A stretch of DNA of 64,000 nucleotides from Priestia endophytica DSM 13796. Lineage in GTDB: Bacteria; Bacillota; Bacilli; Bacillales; Bacillaceae_H. The position numbers were made by a program, and so were the translations under genes. Below, piece by piece: positions 47,841-56,996 of this stretch (within the stretch, counting starts at the first letter, position 1; every line of letters starts with the position of its first letter). The notes beneath the pieces were generated by a model that saw only the letters and a list, made by a program, of their open reading frames with translations, had not been told where the DNA came from and ran no database searches. Where the stretch lies: assembly GCF_900115845.1 (NCBI RefSeq), contig NZ_FOXX01000001.1, positions 310,001 through 374,000 of the forward strand, given 5' to 3'.

Positions 47841-47871
47841 TAGTATGAGTTTCCAAATCTTTTCTCATACA
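47841..47871 (-). promoter_or_regulatory. Sigma-G promoter of the spoVA operon
   Basis: Minus strand TGTATG (47866-47871), 18-base spacer, CATACTA (47841-47847), a good sigma-G match 40 bases before spoVAA. spoVA is a classical forespore sigma-G operon. Confidence 0.75.
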
Positions 47872-47900
47872 CAGTTTAAAGAGCCAAAAAATAGAAAAAA

Positions 47901-47935
47901 AATAAAGCTATCCTTTTAAAAAGGATAGCTTTATT
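47901..47935 (-). terminator. Terminator of the spoIIA operon
   Basis: A 17-bp inverted repeat (47901-47917 with 47919-47935) followed on the minus strand by six T. The sigF stop codon (47931-47933) is inside the right arm. Confidence 0.88.
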
Positions 47936-48689
47936 CATCCATTTGTTCTTTAATTTGTTTTAAGATCTTCTTTTCAAGCCTTGAAACTTGAACTTGTGAT
48001 ATGCCTAGTCTTGTTGCAACTTCTGATTGCGTTTGGTCTTTATAGTAGCGCAAGTAAACAATTAACCTTTCACGTTCATCAAGATGTTCAACAGCTTCTT
48101 TCAAAGCAATTTGATCAAACCATTTATCTTCACTCTGATCTGCAATTTGATCAAGTAATGTAATAGGGTCGCCGTCGTTTTCATAGACCGTTTCGTGAAT
48201 AGAAGAAGGTGCTCTATTCGCTTCTTGAGCAAGCACAACCTCCTCTGGCGTAATATCAAGGTGTTCTGCAACTTCATTGATCGTTGGGGTTCGTCCATAT
48301 ACTTTCGAAAGTTCGTCTTTTGCTTTACGTATTTTATTGCTCGTTTCTTTTAAAGACCGACTAACTTTCACTGTACCATCATCTCTTATAAAGCGCTGAA
48401 TTTCTCCAATAATCATTGGAACTGCATATGTTGAGAACTTTACGTCATACGAAAGATCAAATTTATCCACAGATTTCAGTAACCCAATGCTTCCAATTTG
48501 AAACAAGTCATCTGGTTCATATCCTCTGTTTAGAAACCGCTGTACAACAGACCAAACGAGCCTCATATTACGATTCACAATTGTATCTCGGGCTTCTTGG
48601 TCACCATCTTGACTTCGTTTGATTAATTCTTTGACTTCATGGTCCTTTAAATAAGGCTGATTCTTCTCACGCTTGACCTCCACATCCAT
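47931..48689 (-). CDS. sigF: Forespore sigma factor SigF
   Basis: A 252-residue sporulation sigma factor, the first compartment-specific one, active in the forespore. Region 2 (about 35-105) with DLFQIGSIGLLKSVDKFD, region 3 (about 115-190) and region 4 (about 200-250) with ATRLGISQVQVSRLEKKIL are all present. ATG 48687-48689 (MDVEVKREK) lies seven bases after AAGGAGA; a TTG two codons earlier is not needed. It is held inactive by SpoIIAB. Confidence 0.95.
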   Translation of the reverse strand: MDVEVKREKNQPYLKDHEVKELIKRSQDGDQEARDTIVNRNMRLVWSVVQRFLNRGYEPDDLFQIGSIGLLKSVDKFDLSYDVKFSTYAVPMIIGEIQRFIRDDGTVKVSRSLKETSNKIRKAKDELSKVYGRTPTINEVAEHLDITPEEVVLAQEANRAPSSIHETVYENDGDPITLLDQIADQSEDKWFDQIALKEAVEHLDERERLIVYLRYYKDQTQSEVATRLGISQVQVSRLEKKILKQIKEQMDE

Positions 48690-48701
48690 AGGCAAGTCTC
48701 C

Positions 48702-49145
48702 TTAGTTGCACAACGCTTTTTGCTTTGCTAAATGCTTTTTTAAGTAAAGAGCTGTGCCATGATTTGTGGATGATTCGATTTTACATTCATCCATAAAGTT
48801 TTCCATAATCGTAAATCCCATACCAGACCGTTCAAGTTCAGGTTTTGTTGTAAAAAGAGGTTGCTTTGCTTCTTCTACGTTGTCAATTCCATGTCCCTCG
48901 TCTCTTATATTTAACTCAACAACACCATCATCACTTAATGTAACGGAAATATATACTGTGCCTTCTGGATTGCTGTCATATCCATGAATAATAGCGTTTG
49001 TGACAGCTTCTGAAACAACCGTTTTAATTTCTGTAATTTCATCCATTGTTGGATTGAGCTGTGTCACAAAAGCAGCAACAGTAACACGCGCAAATGCTTC
49101 ATTTTGACTTAGGGCCGAAAATTGAAGGTGCATTTCATTTTTCAT
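48702..49145 (-). CDS. spoIIAB: Anti-sigma F factor SpoIIAB
   Basis: A 147-residue GHKL-type kinase that binds SigF and phosphorylates SpoIIAA. N-box [15 protein letters not shown] (about 43-57), G1 DEGHGI and G2 [10 protein letters not shown] are visible. The ATG follows the spoIIAA stop without a gap (TAAATG), with GGGGGTGG in the end of spoIIAA as ribosome site. Confidence 0.95.
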   Translation of the reverse strand: MKNEMHLQFSALSQNEAFARVTVAAFVTQLNPTMDEITEIKTVVSEAVTNAIIHGYDSNPEGTVYISVTLSDDGVVELNIRDEGHGIDNVEEAKQPLFTTKPELERSGMGFTIMENFMDECKIESSTNHGTALYLKKHLAKQKALCN

Positions 49146-49493
49146 TTAGGCCACCCCCAGCGTTGTTAGAGCTTTTTGTTCACTTTGCTCTAATCGAATA
49201 ATTTTGAACATCCCTGACATTTCAAAAAGACGGTGAACAGCTGGAGATATAGCACAAACGACCATTTCTCCTCCAGCGCTCTTAATTTGCTTATAGCGTC
49301 CTAAAATGACACCAAGTCCTGAGCTATCCATAAAAGATAGATCAGCCAAATTTAATACAATATGATTAACGTCTTTTTGCAACAAGCCGGTAATTCGCGT
49401 TCTCAATTCTTCTGCTGTGTGGTGATCAAGCTCGCCCTTCAAACGAACAAGTAAAACAGAATCTTTTACCTCACATTCAATCACAAGACTCAA
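49146..49493 (-). CDS. spoIIAA: Anti-anti-sigma factor SpoIIAA
   Basis: A 115-residue STAS-domain protein that frees SigF by binding SpoIIAB. The phosphorylated serine is S58 in [15 protein letters not shown]. SpoIIE dephosphorylates it in the forespore. It heads the spoIIAA-spoIIAB-sigF operon, with dacF upstream. Confidence 0.95.
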   Translation of the reverse strand: MSLVIECEVKDSVLLVRLKGELDHHTAEELRTRITGLLQKDVNHIVLNLADLSFMDSSGLGVILGRYKQIKSAGGEMVVCAISPAVHRLFEMSGMFKIIRLEQSEQKALTTLGVA

Positions 49494-49514
49494 ATTAAAC
49501 CCTCCTTGCTTTCA

Positions 49515-49550
49515 TATAATGCTTCTTTCGCTAGAAAGGTGGGGGTTTCC
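49515..49550 (-). promoter_or_regulatory. Possible sigma-H promoter of the spoIIA operon
   Basis: Between dacF and spoIIAA the minus strand has GAAGGAAAC and, 13 bases later, GCGAAAGAA, near the sigma-H pattern RnAGGAwWW / RnnGAATww. spoIIA is sigma-H dependent in B. subtilis. Position limits are approximate. Confidence 0.4.
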
Positions 49551-49585
49551 TTCTTCATGACAAAACTAGTTTAGATTCGTCAAAT

Positions 49586-50752
49586 TTAGCTCGTCTTTGT
49601 AAATGTTGTAAACGTTCGTTTAAAGAAATTCCACCATGAAGCTTCTTTCATACTGTCCTTTGCAAGAAGCGGTGACGTTGTGACAACTTTTCCATCTTTT
49701 TTAATAATAAGCGTCCCCACTTCATCTCCTTTTTTCAAAGGCGCTTTTAAATCTTTATTCAGCTTCACTTCTTTTTTCATATTCGCTTTTCCTTGTCCTT
49801 TTTCATTTAAGATTGAAATAGGCTCTGAAGTTACAACTTCTACTGTTTTATCTTTTCCTTTTGCAACTTTCACTTCTCCAACAACTTGATCTCGCTTGTA
49901 CAATGGAGATGTTTCGTATTTGCTAAACGCGTAATCAAGCATCTTTGTAATTTGGCTGTTGCGATCTTTTGGCGTGTCTGCTCCAAATACAACAGCTACA
50001 ACGCGCATATTGCCTTTTTTAGCTGTTGCTGTTAAACAATATTTTGCTTCTTTTGTGTACCCTGTTTTTAATCCGTCAACGCCATCATAAAACTTCAGCA
50101 AACGATTTGTGTTCACAAGCCAGAATTTTTTATCGGTATCTTCCCTAAGATAGTCCTCATACGTGCCTGTAAATTTTGTAATTCCTTCATATTTCAATAG
50201 CTCTTTTGCCATAATAGACATATCATGAGCTGTACTATAATGATCTTCAACAGATAAACCTGTTGGATTTTGAAACTTTGTATTTTTAAGTCCTAAATCT
50301 TTTGCCTTTTGATTCATCATGCTTACAAACTCTTCTTCAGAACCTGCGATGTGCTCAGCCATTGCAACCGAGGCATCGTTTCCTGAAGCAATTGCAATTC
50401 CTTTTAACATTTGTTCTACCGTCATTTCTTCACCAGGCTCAAGGAAAATTTGTGAGCCCCCCATTGAAGCTGCATGTTCACTTGTCCGAACTTTGTCGCT
50501 CATCTTGATTTTCCCCTTATCAAGAGCGTCCATAATAAGAATCATTGTCATAACTTTAGTCATACTTGCAGGAGGAAGTTTTTCATCACCGTTTTTTTCG
50601 TATAAAATCTCTCCTGTGTCTCGTTCAATTAAAATAGCTGACTCTGCTTTTTCAGCTAAACTTGGTGCTTTTTTCTCAGCTCCAAATGCTGATGGTGATA
50701 AAGTGGAGACGCCTAATAAGAGAACTAGTATAAAAGAAAAGAGTTGTTTCAT
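49586..50752 (-). CDS. dacF: D-alanyl-D-alanine carboxypeptidase DacF
   Basis: A 388-residue penicillin-binding protein for forespore cortex cross-link control. Signal peptide (1-24), SxxK in PPASMTKVM, SGN in ASGNDASVA, KTG in DGLKTGYTKEA, and a C-terminal amphipathic anchor (ASWWNFFKRTFTTF). It lies upstream of spoIIAA, as in B. subtilis, with read-through into spoIIA possible since no terminator is seen between. Confidence 0.93.
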   Translation of the reverse strand: MKQLFSFILVLLLGVSTLSPSAFGAEKKAPSLAEKAESAILIERDTGEILYEKNGDEKLPPASMTKVMTMILIMDALDKGKIKMSDKVRTSEHAASMGGSQIFLEPGEEMTVEQMLKGIAIASGNDASVAMAEHIAGSEEEFVSMMNQKAKDLGLKNTKFQNPTGLSVEDHYSTAHDMSIMAKELLKYEGITKFTGTYEDYLREDTDKKFWLVNTNRLLKFYDGVDGLKTGYTKEAKYCLTATAKKGNMRVVAVVFGADTPKDRNSQITKMLDYAFSKYETSPLYKRDQVVGEVKVAKGKDKTVEVVTSEPISILNEKGQGKANMKKEVKLNKDLKAPLKKGDEVGTLIIKKDGKVVTTSPLLAKDSMKEASWWNFFKRTFTTFTKTS

Positions 50753-50782
50753 TGCATGTTAACCTCCATTCGTAATACCACT

Positions 50783-50810
50783 ATTTTTTCCAAAAAAGCA
50801 CATATTATAC
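50783..50810 (-). promoter_or_regulatory. Sigma-F type promoter of dacF
   Basis: Minus strand GTATA (50806-50810), 14-base spacer, GGAAAAAAT (50783-50791), resembling sigma-F GYATA / GGnnAnAnT. dacF is known to be sigma-F dependent. Confidence 0.5.
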
Positions 50811-50848
50811 TGAATTATATTGAAAATAATGGAGGAAAAAGCTTTTAT

Positions 50849-50900
50849 ATCCATAAAAAAACGCAGTGAAGAATATTCTTCACTGCGTTTTTTTATGGAT
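50849..50900. terminator. Terminator of pdp formed by a perfect 52-bp palindrome
   Basis: 50849-50874 and 50875-50900 are perfect complements with no spacer. A seven-base A-run and T-run within the arms let it work in both directions. Confidence 0.9.
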
Positions 50901-50901
50901 A

Positions 50902-52212
50902 CTAGTTTGATTTTTGAACTGTATCATAAATAAGAGAAGGAGCCTCAACTTTTTTAGAAGAGATGCTAATGTTCTTTAGAATATGCTCTTTTACTTCTTG
51001 AACATCTTCTTTGTTGCTGTAAATTGTCACAAGCGACTCACCTTTTTTCACTTCATCGCCGACTTTCTTACGAAGCATAAGACCAACAGCAAGATCAATC
51101 TCAGAATCCTTTGTAGCACGTCCTGCGCCAAGCCACATTGCCGCTGTGCCCATTTCATCTGCCACGATTTCTGATACATAACCATCTTTTTCTGCATTCA
51201 CTTCAATCTTATGTGCTGCTTGTGGAAGTTTTGCCACATCATCAACAACAGAAGGATCTCCACCTTGAGCAGCTAAAAATGTTTTAAAACTTTCAAGTGC
51301 TTTTCCATTTTCAATAACTTCCTGAAGCATACGACGTGCTTCTTCAAGAGACAAAGCTTTGTCCGCTAAGTAGACCATATAACTACCAAGCACTAAGCAT
51401 AGCTCTTCTAAATCTTTTGGTCCTTTACCTTTTAACGTGTCAATCGCTTCTTCGACTTCAAGAGCATTTCCAATCGCAAAACCAAGCGGTTGACTCATAT
51501 CAGAAATGACAGCCATTGTTTGACGGCCAACGTTATTTCCGATGTTTACCATTGATTGTGCTAGAGCTTTGGCATCTTCTAAGTTTTTCATAAATGCGCC
51601 AGCACCTGTTTTCACATCTAAAACAATGGCATCTGCTCCAGCTGCAATCTTTTTACTCATAATAGATGCTGCAATAAGAGGTAGGCTATTAACAGTTGCC
51701 GTTACATCACGAAGCGCGTAGATTTTTTTATCTGCTGGTGTTAAGTTTCCAGACTGTCCTACAACCGCTACTTTATTTTTATTCACAAGCTCAATAAATT
51801 CTTTTTTATCAATCTCAACGTGAAATCCTTTAACAGCTTCAAGCTTATCAATAGTTCCACCTGTATGACCTAACCCTCTGCCAGACATTTTAGCAACTGG
51901 CACTCCTACTGCTGCTACAAGAGGGGCAAGAATAAGTGTTGTAGTGTCACCTACACCGCCTGTTGAATGTTTATCAACTTTCACACCTTCAATTGCTGAA
52001 AGATCAATAGTGTCTCCTGATTGAACCATTGACATTGTTAGCTCTGCTTGTTCATTAGCTGTCATGCCTTGAAAGAAAACAGCCATTGTAAAAGCACTCA
52101 TTTGATAATCTGGAATATCTCCTGATGTGTAGCCTTCAACGATAAACGAAATTTCTTCTTTTGTTAATTCTTTACCGTCACGCTTTTTTGCAATTAAATC
52201 AACCATTCTCAT
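50902..52212 (-). CDS. pdp: Pyrimidine-nucleoside phosphorylase
   Basis: A 436-residue cytosolic enzyme splitting uridine, thymidine and deoxyuridine with phosphate. [23 protein letters not shown] (the phosphate- and family-signature region, about 79-101) and [16 protein letters not shown] follow; length equals B. subtilis Pdp. In B. subtilis pdp is in the dra-nupC-pdp operon; here it follows punA and drm as a nucleoside-salvage operon. Confidence 0.95.
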   Translation of the reverse strand: MRMVDLIAKKRDGKELTKEEISFIVEGYTSGDIPDYQMSAFTMAVFFQGMTANEQAELTMSMVQSGDTIDLSAIEGVKVDKHSTGGVGDTTTLILAPLVAAVGVPVAKMSGRGLGHTGGTIDKLEAVKGFHVEIDKKEFIELVNKNKVAVVGQSGNLTPADKKIYALRDVTATVNSLPLIAASIMSKKIAAGADAIVLDVKTGAGAFMKNLEDAKALAQSMVNIGNNVGRQTMAVISDMSQPLGFAIGNALEVEEAIDTLKGKGPKDLEELCLVLGSYMVYLADKALSLEEARRMLQEVIENGKALESFKTFLAAQGGDPSVVDDVAKLPQAAHKIEVNAEKDGYVSEIVADEMGTAAMWLGAGRATKDSEIDLAVGLMLRKKVGDEVKKGESLVTIYSNKEDVQEVKEHILKNISISSKKVEAPSLIYDTVQKSN

Positions 52213-52232
52213 GTTGGATCTTCCCCCCTAAA

Positions 52233-53054
52233 TTAGTTGCTCATTTTTCGTACGATTTCTTTTACAAATGCAAGGAAGTTTTTCTTTACTTTTTCTGTTG
52301 TTTCAATTACTTCTTCATGATTAAGAGGCTGATCTAATATGCCTGCAGCCATATTTGAAATACAAGAGATTCCAAGTACTTTCATCCCCGCATGACGAGC
52401 AACAATAACTTCTGGAACTGTTGACATACCAACTGCGTCCCCTCCGAGAATACGAAGCATACGAACTTCAGCAGGTGTTTCATAAGATGGACCTGTATTA
52501 CCAACATATACTCCTTCTTGAATTGATAAATCTAAGCTTGCTGCTGCTTCTTTTGCAAGAGCTCGCAACTCTTTAGAATATCCTTCTGACATGTCTGGGA
52601 AACGAGGACCAAGGTTGCTATCATTAGCTCCAATAAGCGGATTGCTACCAAAGTTATTGATATGGTCACTAATGAGCATCAAATCACCAGGGTTGAACGA
52701 TTCATTAATCCCTCCAGCTGCATTTGTGACAATAAGCTTCTCAACTCCAAGCTCTTTCATTACGCGAACAGGGAACGTTACTTTGTCAAAGCTGTAACCT
52801 TCATAATAGTGAAATCTCCCCTGCATTGCGATTACTTTCGCTCCGTTCAACGTTCCGATAACAAGCTGCCCTGCATGTCCTTCAACAGTTGAAACAGGGA
52901 ATTCAGGAATATCTTCGTATGGGATTTTTACCGCATTTTCAATTTCATCGCCAAGGACTCCTAATCCTGATCCTAAAATAAGGCCGATTTCCGGCTTAAC
53001 TTGTAACTTTCCTTCAATAAATGAAGCAGCTGTTTGAATAGCATTTTTATTCAT
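52233..53054 (-). CDS. punA: Purine nucleoside phosphorylase I
   Basis: A 273-residue trimeric-type PNP acting on guanosine and inosine. The motifs GSGLG (phosphate site, 28-32), QGRFHYYEGY, VTNAAGGIN and GNTGPSYETPAEVRML are all present. It lies between drm and pdp and supplies ribose-1-phosphate to drm. Confidence 0.94.
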   Translation of the reverse strand: MNKNAIQTAASFIEGKLQVKPEIGLILGSGLGVLGDEIENAVKIPYEDIPEFPVSTVEGHAGQLVIGTLNGAKVIAMQGRFHYYEGYSFDKVTFPVRVMKELGVEKLIVTNAAGGINESFNPGDLMLISDHINNFGSNPLIGANDSNLGPRFPDMSEGYSKELRALAKEAAASLDLSIQEGVYVGNTGPSYETPAEVRMLRILGGDAVGMSTVPEVIVARHAGMKVLGISCISNMAAGILDQPLNHEEVIETTEKVKKNFLAFVKEIVRKMSN

Positions 53055-53075
53055 ATATTCGCTCTCCCTCTTATC

Positions 53076-54263
53076 TTATTTTTGATTTAGTTCATTTAAA
53101 AAGCTTTTGCCATGCTCTGGTAGCTTAATATTAAAATTATCTGCTACTGTTGCGCCAATATCTGCAAATGTTTGACGAACGTCAAGTTCCTCGCCCTTTT
53201 TCATTCCTTTACTATATACAAGGAGCGGTACATATTCTCTCGTGTGATCTGTACCATGATGAATAGGATCGTTTCCATGATCTGCTGTAATGATGAGTAA
53301 ATCATCGTCTTTTAATCCTTCAAATACTTCAGCAAGACGGACATCATATTCTTCAAGTGCATCTCCATAGCCTTGTGGATCACGGCGATGCCCAAACTTC
53401 GCATCAAAATCTACTAAGTTTACAAAGCTTAGCCCTTCAAAATCCATATGAAGGGTCTCTACCAATTTATCCATCCCGTCCATATTAGACGTTGTGCGAA
53501 GAGATTTTGTTACACCTTCTCCGTCATAAATATCGGAAATTTTACCGATTGCAATCACGTCAAAATTTTCATCTTTAAGCTCATTCATAACAGTACGGCC
53601 AAATGGTTTTAAAGCATAGTCATGGCGATTTGAAGTACGCTCAAATTTCCCAGGACTGCCGATGAACGGACGAGCAATCACACGACCAACCATATACTTT
53701 TCATCAAGTGTGAGTTCACGAGCAATTTCACAAATCTTGTAAAGCTCATCAAGCGGAACAACATCTTCGTGCGCAGCAATCTGCAATACTGAATCTGCTG
53801 AAGTATAGACAATAAGCGCTCCTGTCTTCATATGTTCTTCACCAAGCTCGTCTAAAATAGCGGTGCCTGAAGCAGGTTTATTAGCGATAATTTTACGACC
53901 TGTCTTTTCCTCAAGTTCAGCAATCAACTCTTGTGGAAATCCATCTGGAAAGACGCGAAACGGCTGATCAATGTGAAGACCCATAATCTCCCAATGACCT
54001 GTCATTGTATCTTTTCCTGTTGAAGCTTCCTGCATTTTTGTATAGTAAGCAAGTGGCGTATCCTCTTTTTGGATTCCTTTAATCTCGCGAATATTGCTTA
54101 AGCCTAGCTTACCCATGTTTGGCATGTTAAGTCCTCCACGATGTTCAGCAATATGGCCAAGCGTGTCTGCGCCTTTATCATCATACTGCTCAGCATCTGG
54201 AGCTTCACCAATCCCAACAGAGTCCATCACAACTAAAAATATACGTTTATATGTATAAGACAT
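53076..54263 (-). CDS. drm: Phosphopentomutase
   Basis: A 395-residue alkaline-phosphatase-superfamily enzyme converting (deoxy)ribose-1-phosphate to the 5-phosphate. The metal ligands are in [13 protein letters not shown] (about 10-22), [14 protein letters not shown] and ITADHGNDP; the phosphorylated Thr lies in [16 protein letters not shown] 54261-54263 follows GGAGGAG; a TTG five codons earlier overlaps the ribosome site. First gene of the salvage operon. Confidence 0.95.
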   Translation of the reverse strand: MSYTYKRIFLVVMDSVGIGEAPDAEQYDDKGADTLGHIAEHRGGLNMPNMGKLGLSNIREIKGIQKEDTPLAYYTKMQEASTGKDTMTGHWEIMGLHIDQPFRVFPDGFPQELIAELEEKTGRKIIANKPASGTAILDELGEEHMKTGALIVYTSADSVLQIAAHEDVVPLDELYKICEIARELTLDEKYMVGRVIARPFIGSPGKFERTSNRHDYALKPFGRTVMNELKDENFDVIAIGKISDIYDGEGVTKSLRTTSNMDGMDKLVETLHMDFEGLSFVNLVDFDAKFGHRRDPQGYGDALEEYDVRLAEVFEGLKDDDLLIITADHGNDPIHHGTDHTREYVPLLVYSKGMKKGEELDVRQTFADIGATVADNFNIKLPEHGKSFLNELNQK

Positions 54264-54405
54264 AACAATCTCCTCCAAAATGTCTAGTTTGTTTATAACA
54301 TTCCCTCTTTACTATCGTTTTAAGCGAAATTTATGTAAGGAGACAAGAGGTCTGACTTCTTCAGTATAACGTTTCTCTATTCAAATTGGAAGTGGTTACA
54401 TTTAA

Positions 54406-54450
54406 GAAACTAAAAAAGGTAGAATAGCAATTATTCTACCTTTTTTAGTT
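54406..54450 (-). terminator. Terminator of xerD
   Basis: A 20-bp perfect stem (54406-54425 with 54431-54450, loop GCAAT), T-rich on the minus strand. Confidence 0.92.
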
Positions 54451-54451
54451 T

Positions 54452-55345
54452 CTATGCTCGTGGATGAAATTCATTGTATACATCTTTTAATCGCTTTTTC
54501 GTCACATGTGTATAGATTTGCGTTGTAGAGATATCAGCATGTCCAAGCATTTCTTGCACAGCTCTTAAATCTGCCCCATTTTCAAGGAGATGCGTTGCAA
54601 ACGAATGTCGTAATGTATGCGGTGTAAGTTCTTTTTCAATTTGAGCAGATAAGGCTAACTTTTTTAAGATTTTCCAAAACCCTTGACGCGTTAACCTGCG
54701 ACCATGATGATTAAGAAAAAGAGCTTCTTCTTTTTGATTTCTTTTTAAAAGCTTTGGACGACTTTCTTCAATATATTTCTGTAACGCCTCACTTGCCATT
54801 TTGCCCATCGGAACAATTCGTTCCTTGTCTCCTTTTCCAATACACCGGACAAATCCCATTGTCATATGAACATCTTCTACATTCAAATTCATAAGCTCTG
54901 TAACCCGAATTCCCGTTGCATACAAAAGCTCTAACATTGCTTTTTCGCGTCTTCCAAACGGCGTAGATTCGTCAGGAGCAGTTAAAAGAGCTTCTACTTC
55001 GTCTGGTGACAGTACTTTTGGAAGAGTCCTTTCCACTTGTGGGGTTTCAATATGGACAGATGGGTCCTTGTCCATAATATGCTCACGCAACAGAAACTGA
55101 TGAAAGGACCGAATAGATGCGATATGTCTTGCAATGGTTTTAGAGGATTTTCCATTTTCCATCATATATCTCATAAACGCAATAATATGCTCTCTTGTAA
55201 CTTCTTCAAAAGAAGAAACAGTCTCCACTTTTTTTAAGTACTCAGCATATTTTACTAAATCGCGCTTATAAGATTCAATCGTATTTGGAGCTAACCCTCG
55301 TTCTACAACTAAATAGTGAATAAAATCTTCAATTGTAAGGTTCAA
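54452..55345 (-). CDS. xerD: Tyrosine recombinase XerD
   Basis: A 297-residue site-specific recombinase (RipX) that with XerC (CodV) resolves chromosome dimers at dif. The N-terminal SAM-like DNA-binding domain (1-85) precedes the catalytic domain with R147, K172, H243-x2-R246, H269 and Tyr278 (nucleophile in TTQIYTHV). All catalytic residues are intact. yqzK lies just upstream. Confidence 0.95.
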   Translation of the reverse strand: MNLTIEDFIHYLVVERGLAPNTIESYKRDLVKYAEYLKKVETVSSFEEVTREHIIAFMRYMMENGKSSKTIARHIASIRSFHQFLLREHIMDKDPSVHIETPQVERTLPKVLSPDEVEALLTAPDESTPFGRREKAMLELLYATGIRVTELMNLNVEDVHMTMGFVRCIGKGDKERIVPMGKMASEALQKYIEESRPKLLKRNQKEEALFLNHHGRRLTRQGFWKILKKLALSAQIEKELTPHTLRHSFATHLLENGADLRAVQEMLGHADISTTQIYTHVTKKRLKDVYNEFHPRA

Positions 55346-55351
55346 TACTCT

Positions 55352-55579
55352 CTACTCCCCGTTATGATAAAACATCACTAATCTTTCTATCCATGATTTT
55401 TCTTCTTCGTGTACCATGTTGGCTACTTTGACAGCAGATCCTTCTGGAACATCGTAGCGATGATAGTTTTGATATTCTTCATATACCCATAAAAGTGCAC
55501 AGTAAAATAATACCGTAAAACTAACAAAAAGCACAAACACTTTACAAGCCTGTACTGTTACATCCCACCACGTTTTCAT
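55352..55579 (-). CDS. yqzK: YqzK family membrane protein (DUF4227)
   Basis: A 75-residue protein with one membrane helix (about 12-32) followed by a polar C-terminal part. It matches the DUF4227/YqzK family found between fur and xerD in Bacillus. ATG 55577-55579 lies six bases after GGAGG; an ATG two codons earlier overlaps the site. Function unknown; it is probably cotranscribed with xerD. Confidence 0.82.
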   Translation of the reverse strand: MKTWWDVTVQACKVFVLFVSFTVLFYCALLWVYEEYQNYHRYDVPEGSAVKVANMVHEEEKSWIERLVMFYHNGE

Positions 55580-55677
55580 TGGCATCCTCCAAAAAAGATT
55601 TCTACTAAAACATATGCCAACAGTAGAAGATTTTATACCTTTTGAAGAAGGATGCTTATTGTTTTATCCTAATAAAA

Positions 55678-55706
55678 AAAACCTCTCCCACGCCGGAAAA
55701 GGTTTT
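55678..55706 (-). terminator. Terminator of fur
   Basis: A 12-bp stem including G-U pairs in RNA (55678-55689 with 55695-55706), followed by a T-run on the minus strand. Confidence 0.75.
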
Positions 55707-55714
55707 TATATCGT

Positions 55715-56176
55715 TCAATTCGATTCTTTTTCGTGATTCTCATTATGGCAACGATGACAAATACCATGAAATGTCAAGCGGTGGTCTTTAATTTTAAAGT
55801 TCCAATCGCGTTCAACGATTTTTTCCACGTCTCCAAGAAGATCATCTTGAATCTCATCTACTGCTCCACATTCAATACATACAAGGTGATGATGGAAATG
55901 ATCTGCCCCTTCTTTACGAAGATCATACCTTGATACCCCATCACCAAAGTTAATTTTGTCTACAATCTTTAATTCTGTTAAAAGTTCTAGTGTCCGATAA
56001 ACCGTTGCAAGGCCAATTTCTGGAGCCTTTTCCTTGACGAGGAGATATACGTCTTCTGCACTTAAATGATCTTTTTCATTCTCAAGCAAAACTCGTACAG
56101 TCGCCTCACGCTGTGGAGTCAGTTTGTAACTCGACGAATGCAACTGCTGCTTTATCCGATCAATTCTACTTTCCAT
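55715..56176 (-). CDS. fur: Ferric uptake regulator Fur
   Basis: A 153-residue iron-sensing repressor. Winged helix (about 15-85) with LATVYRTLELL, then the dimerisation domain with His-rich metal site DHFHHHLVCIECG and structural zinc cysteines C100, C103, C140 and C143. GGAGGG precedes the ATG. A Fur/PerR-box-like sequence lies upstream of its promoter, suggesting autoregulation. Confidence 0.94.
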   Translation of the reverse strand: MESRIDRIKQQLHSSSYKLTPQREATVRVLLENEKDHLSAEDVYLLVKEKAPEIGLATVYRTLELLTELKIVDKINFGDGVSRYDLRKEGADHFHHHLVCIECGAVDEIQDDLLGDVEKIVERDWNFKIKDHRLTFHGICHRCHNENHEKESN

Positions 56177-56208
56177 TTGCTAGTCCCTCCCTCGCCATTC
56201 ATCTGTAC

Positions 56209-56237
56209 ATTATAACAGACTTTTCTCAGTAAGGAAA
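56209..56237 (-). promoter_or_regulatory. Sigma-A promoter of fur (extended -10)
   Basis: Minus strand TATAAT (56209-56214) with TGT in front (extended -10), 17-base spacer and TTTCCT (56232-56237). Confidence 0.65.
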
Positions 56238-56241
56238 ATAA

Positions 56242-56252
56242 AATGATTATCA
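56242..56252. promoter_or_regulatory. Fur-box-like sequence upstream of fur
   Basis: TGATAATCATT on the minus strand matches the core of the 19-bp Fur box. It lies just upstream of the -35. A second A/T palindrome (ATTATTATATAATAAT, about 56269-56284) is PerR-box-like. Confidence 0.5.
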
Positions 56253-56283
56253 ATTAGGAAACACACATATTATTATATAATAA

Positions 56284-56922
56284 TCATTCTAAAAAAGAAA
56301 GAGTTGTTTTCATCAAAAATGGCGATGCATATGCTTCAAGCGTTGAAGAAAGTGTTACAACGGCTAAGATGAGTAGAATAACTGTACTATAACGCATAAA
56401 AGCCGCTACCATTGTTTCACTGCCGCTTCTTACAAATTGTTTCATTAATTTTAATGAAAAAGAAAGCGAAAGGGTTGAAACAACAATAAAAAGAGGAATG
56501 AGAAATAAATTTTGTGGAAACACGGAAACAAAAGAAAGAAGAAAGCCGTGAAAGCCCATTTGATTTACTAAGAAGCCAACCGTAAATCCAATTACAATTC
56601 CTTTTAGAAAAAGTAACACAAGGACAACAGGCAAACCGATAACTGAAATACCGAGAATCCAAATAAACCCTAAATATTTTATGTTATGCCAAAAACTTTG
56701 CTTTAAAATATCAGCAGAATTTGCTACTTCTCCTTTTGTAACTTGTCCAAAGAATCGATCTAAATAGTAAAACAAGTCCTCTTTTTGCCCTAAATTCAAA
56801 CTATTTACAACAACAGCACCAAACACCACTCCGATAAAGAACAAAACCGTCACAAATAAATAGACAGAGCTATGTTTTTGAATATGGTAAAATAACAACT
56901 CCTGTACACGTTGCTTATTCAT
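56284..56922 (-). CDS. spoIIM: Stage II sporulation protein M
   Basis: A 212-residue membrane protein with five helices, part of the SpoIIDMP complex that drives engulfment by thinning septal peptidoglycan. The N-terminus is cytosolic and hydrophilic to about residue 15. A GGAGG lies before the ATG. Confidence 0.94.
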   Translation of the reverse strand: MNKQRVQELLFYHIQKHSSVYLFVTVLFFIGVVFGAVVVNSLNLGQKEDLFYYLDRFFGQVTKGEVANSADILKQSFWHNIKYLGFIWILGISVIGLPVVLVLLFLKGIVIGFTVGFLVNQMGFHGFLLSFVSVFPQNLFLIPLFIVVSTLSLSFSLKLMKQFVRSGSETMVAAFMRYSTVILLILAVVTLSSTLEAYASPFLMKTTLSFLE

Positions 56923-56960
56923 TACCGTGTCCTCCTATCATCTTAAACAGTCTTTACTAG

Positions 56961-56988
56961 ACTATATGATAGAAGAAAGAGTTTCATG
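56961..56988 (-). promoter_or_regulatory. Possible sigma-E promoter of spoIIM
   Basis: Minus strand CATGAA (56983-56988), 14-base spacer, CATATAGT (56961-56968). spoIIM is sigma-E dependent in B. subtilis; the -35 is a weak match. Confidence 0.4.
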
Positions 56989-56996
56989 AATCTTTT

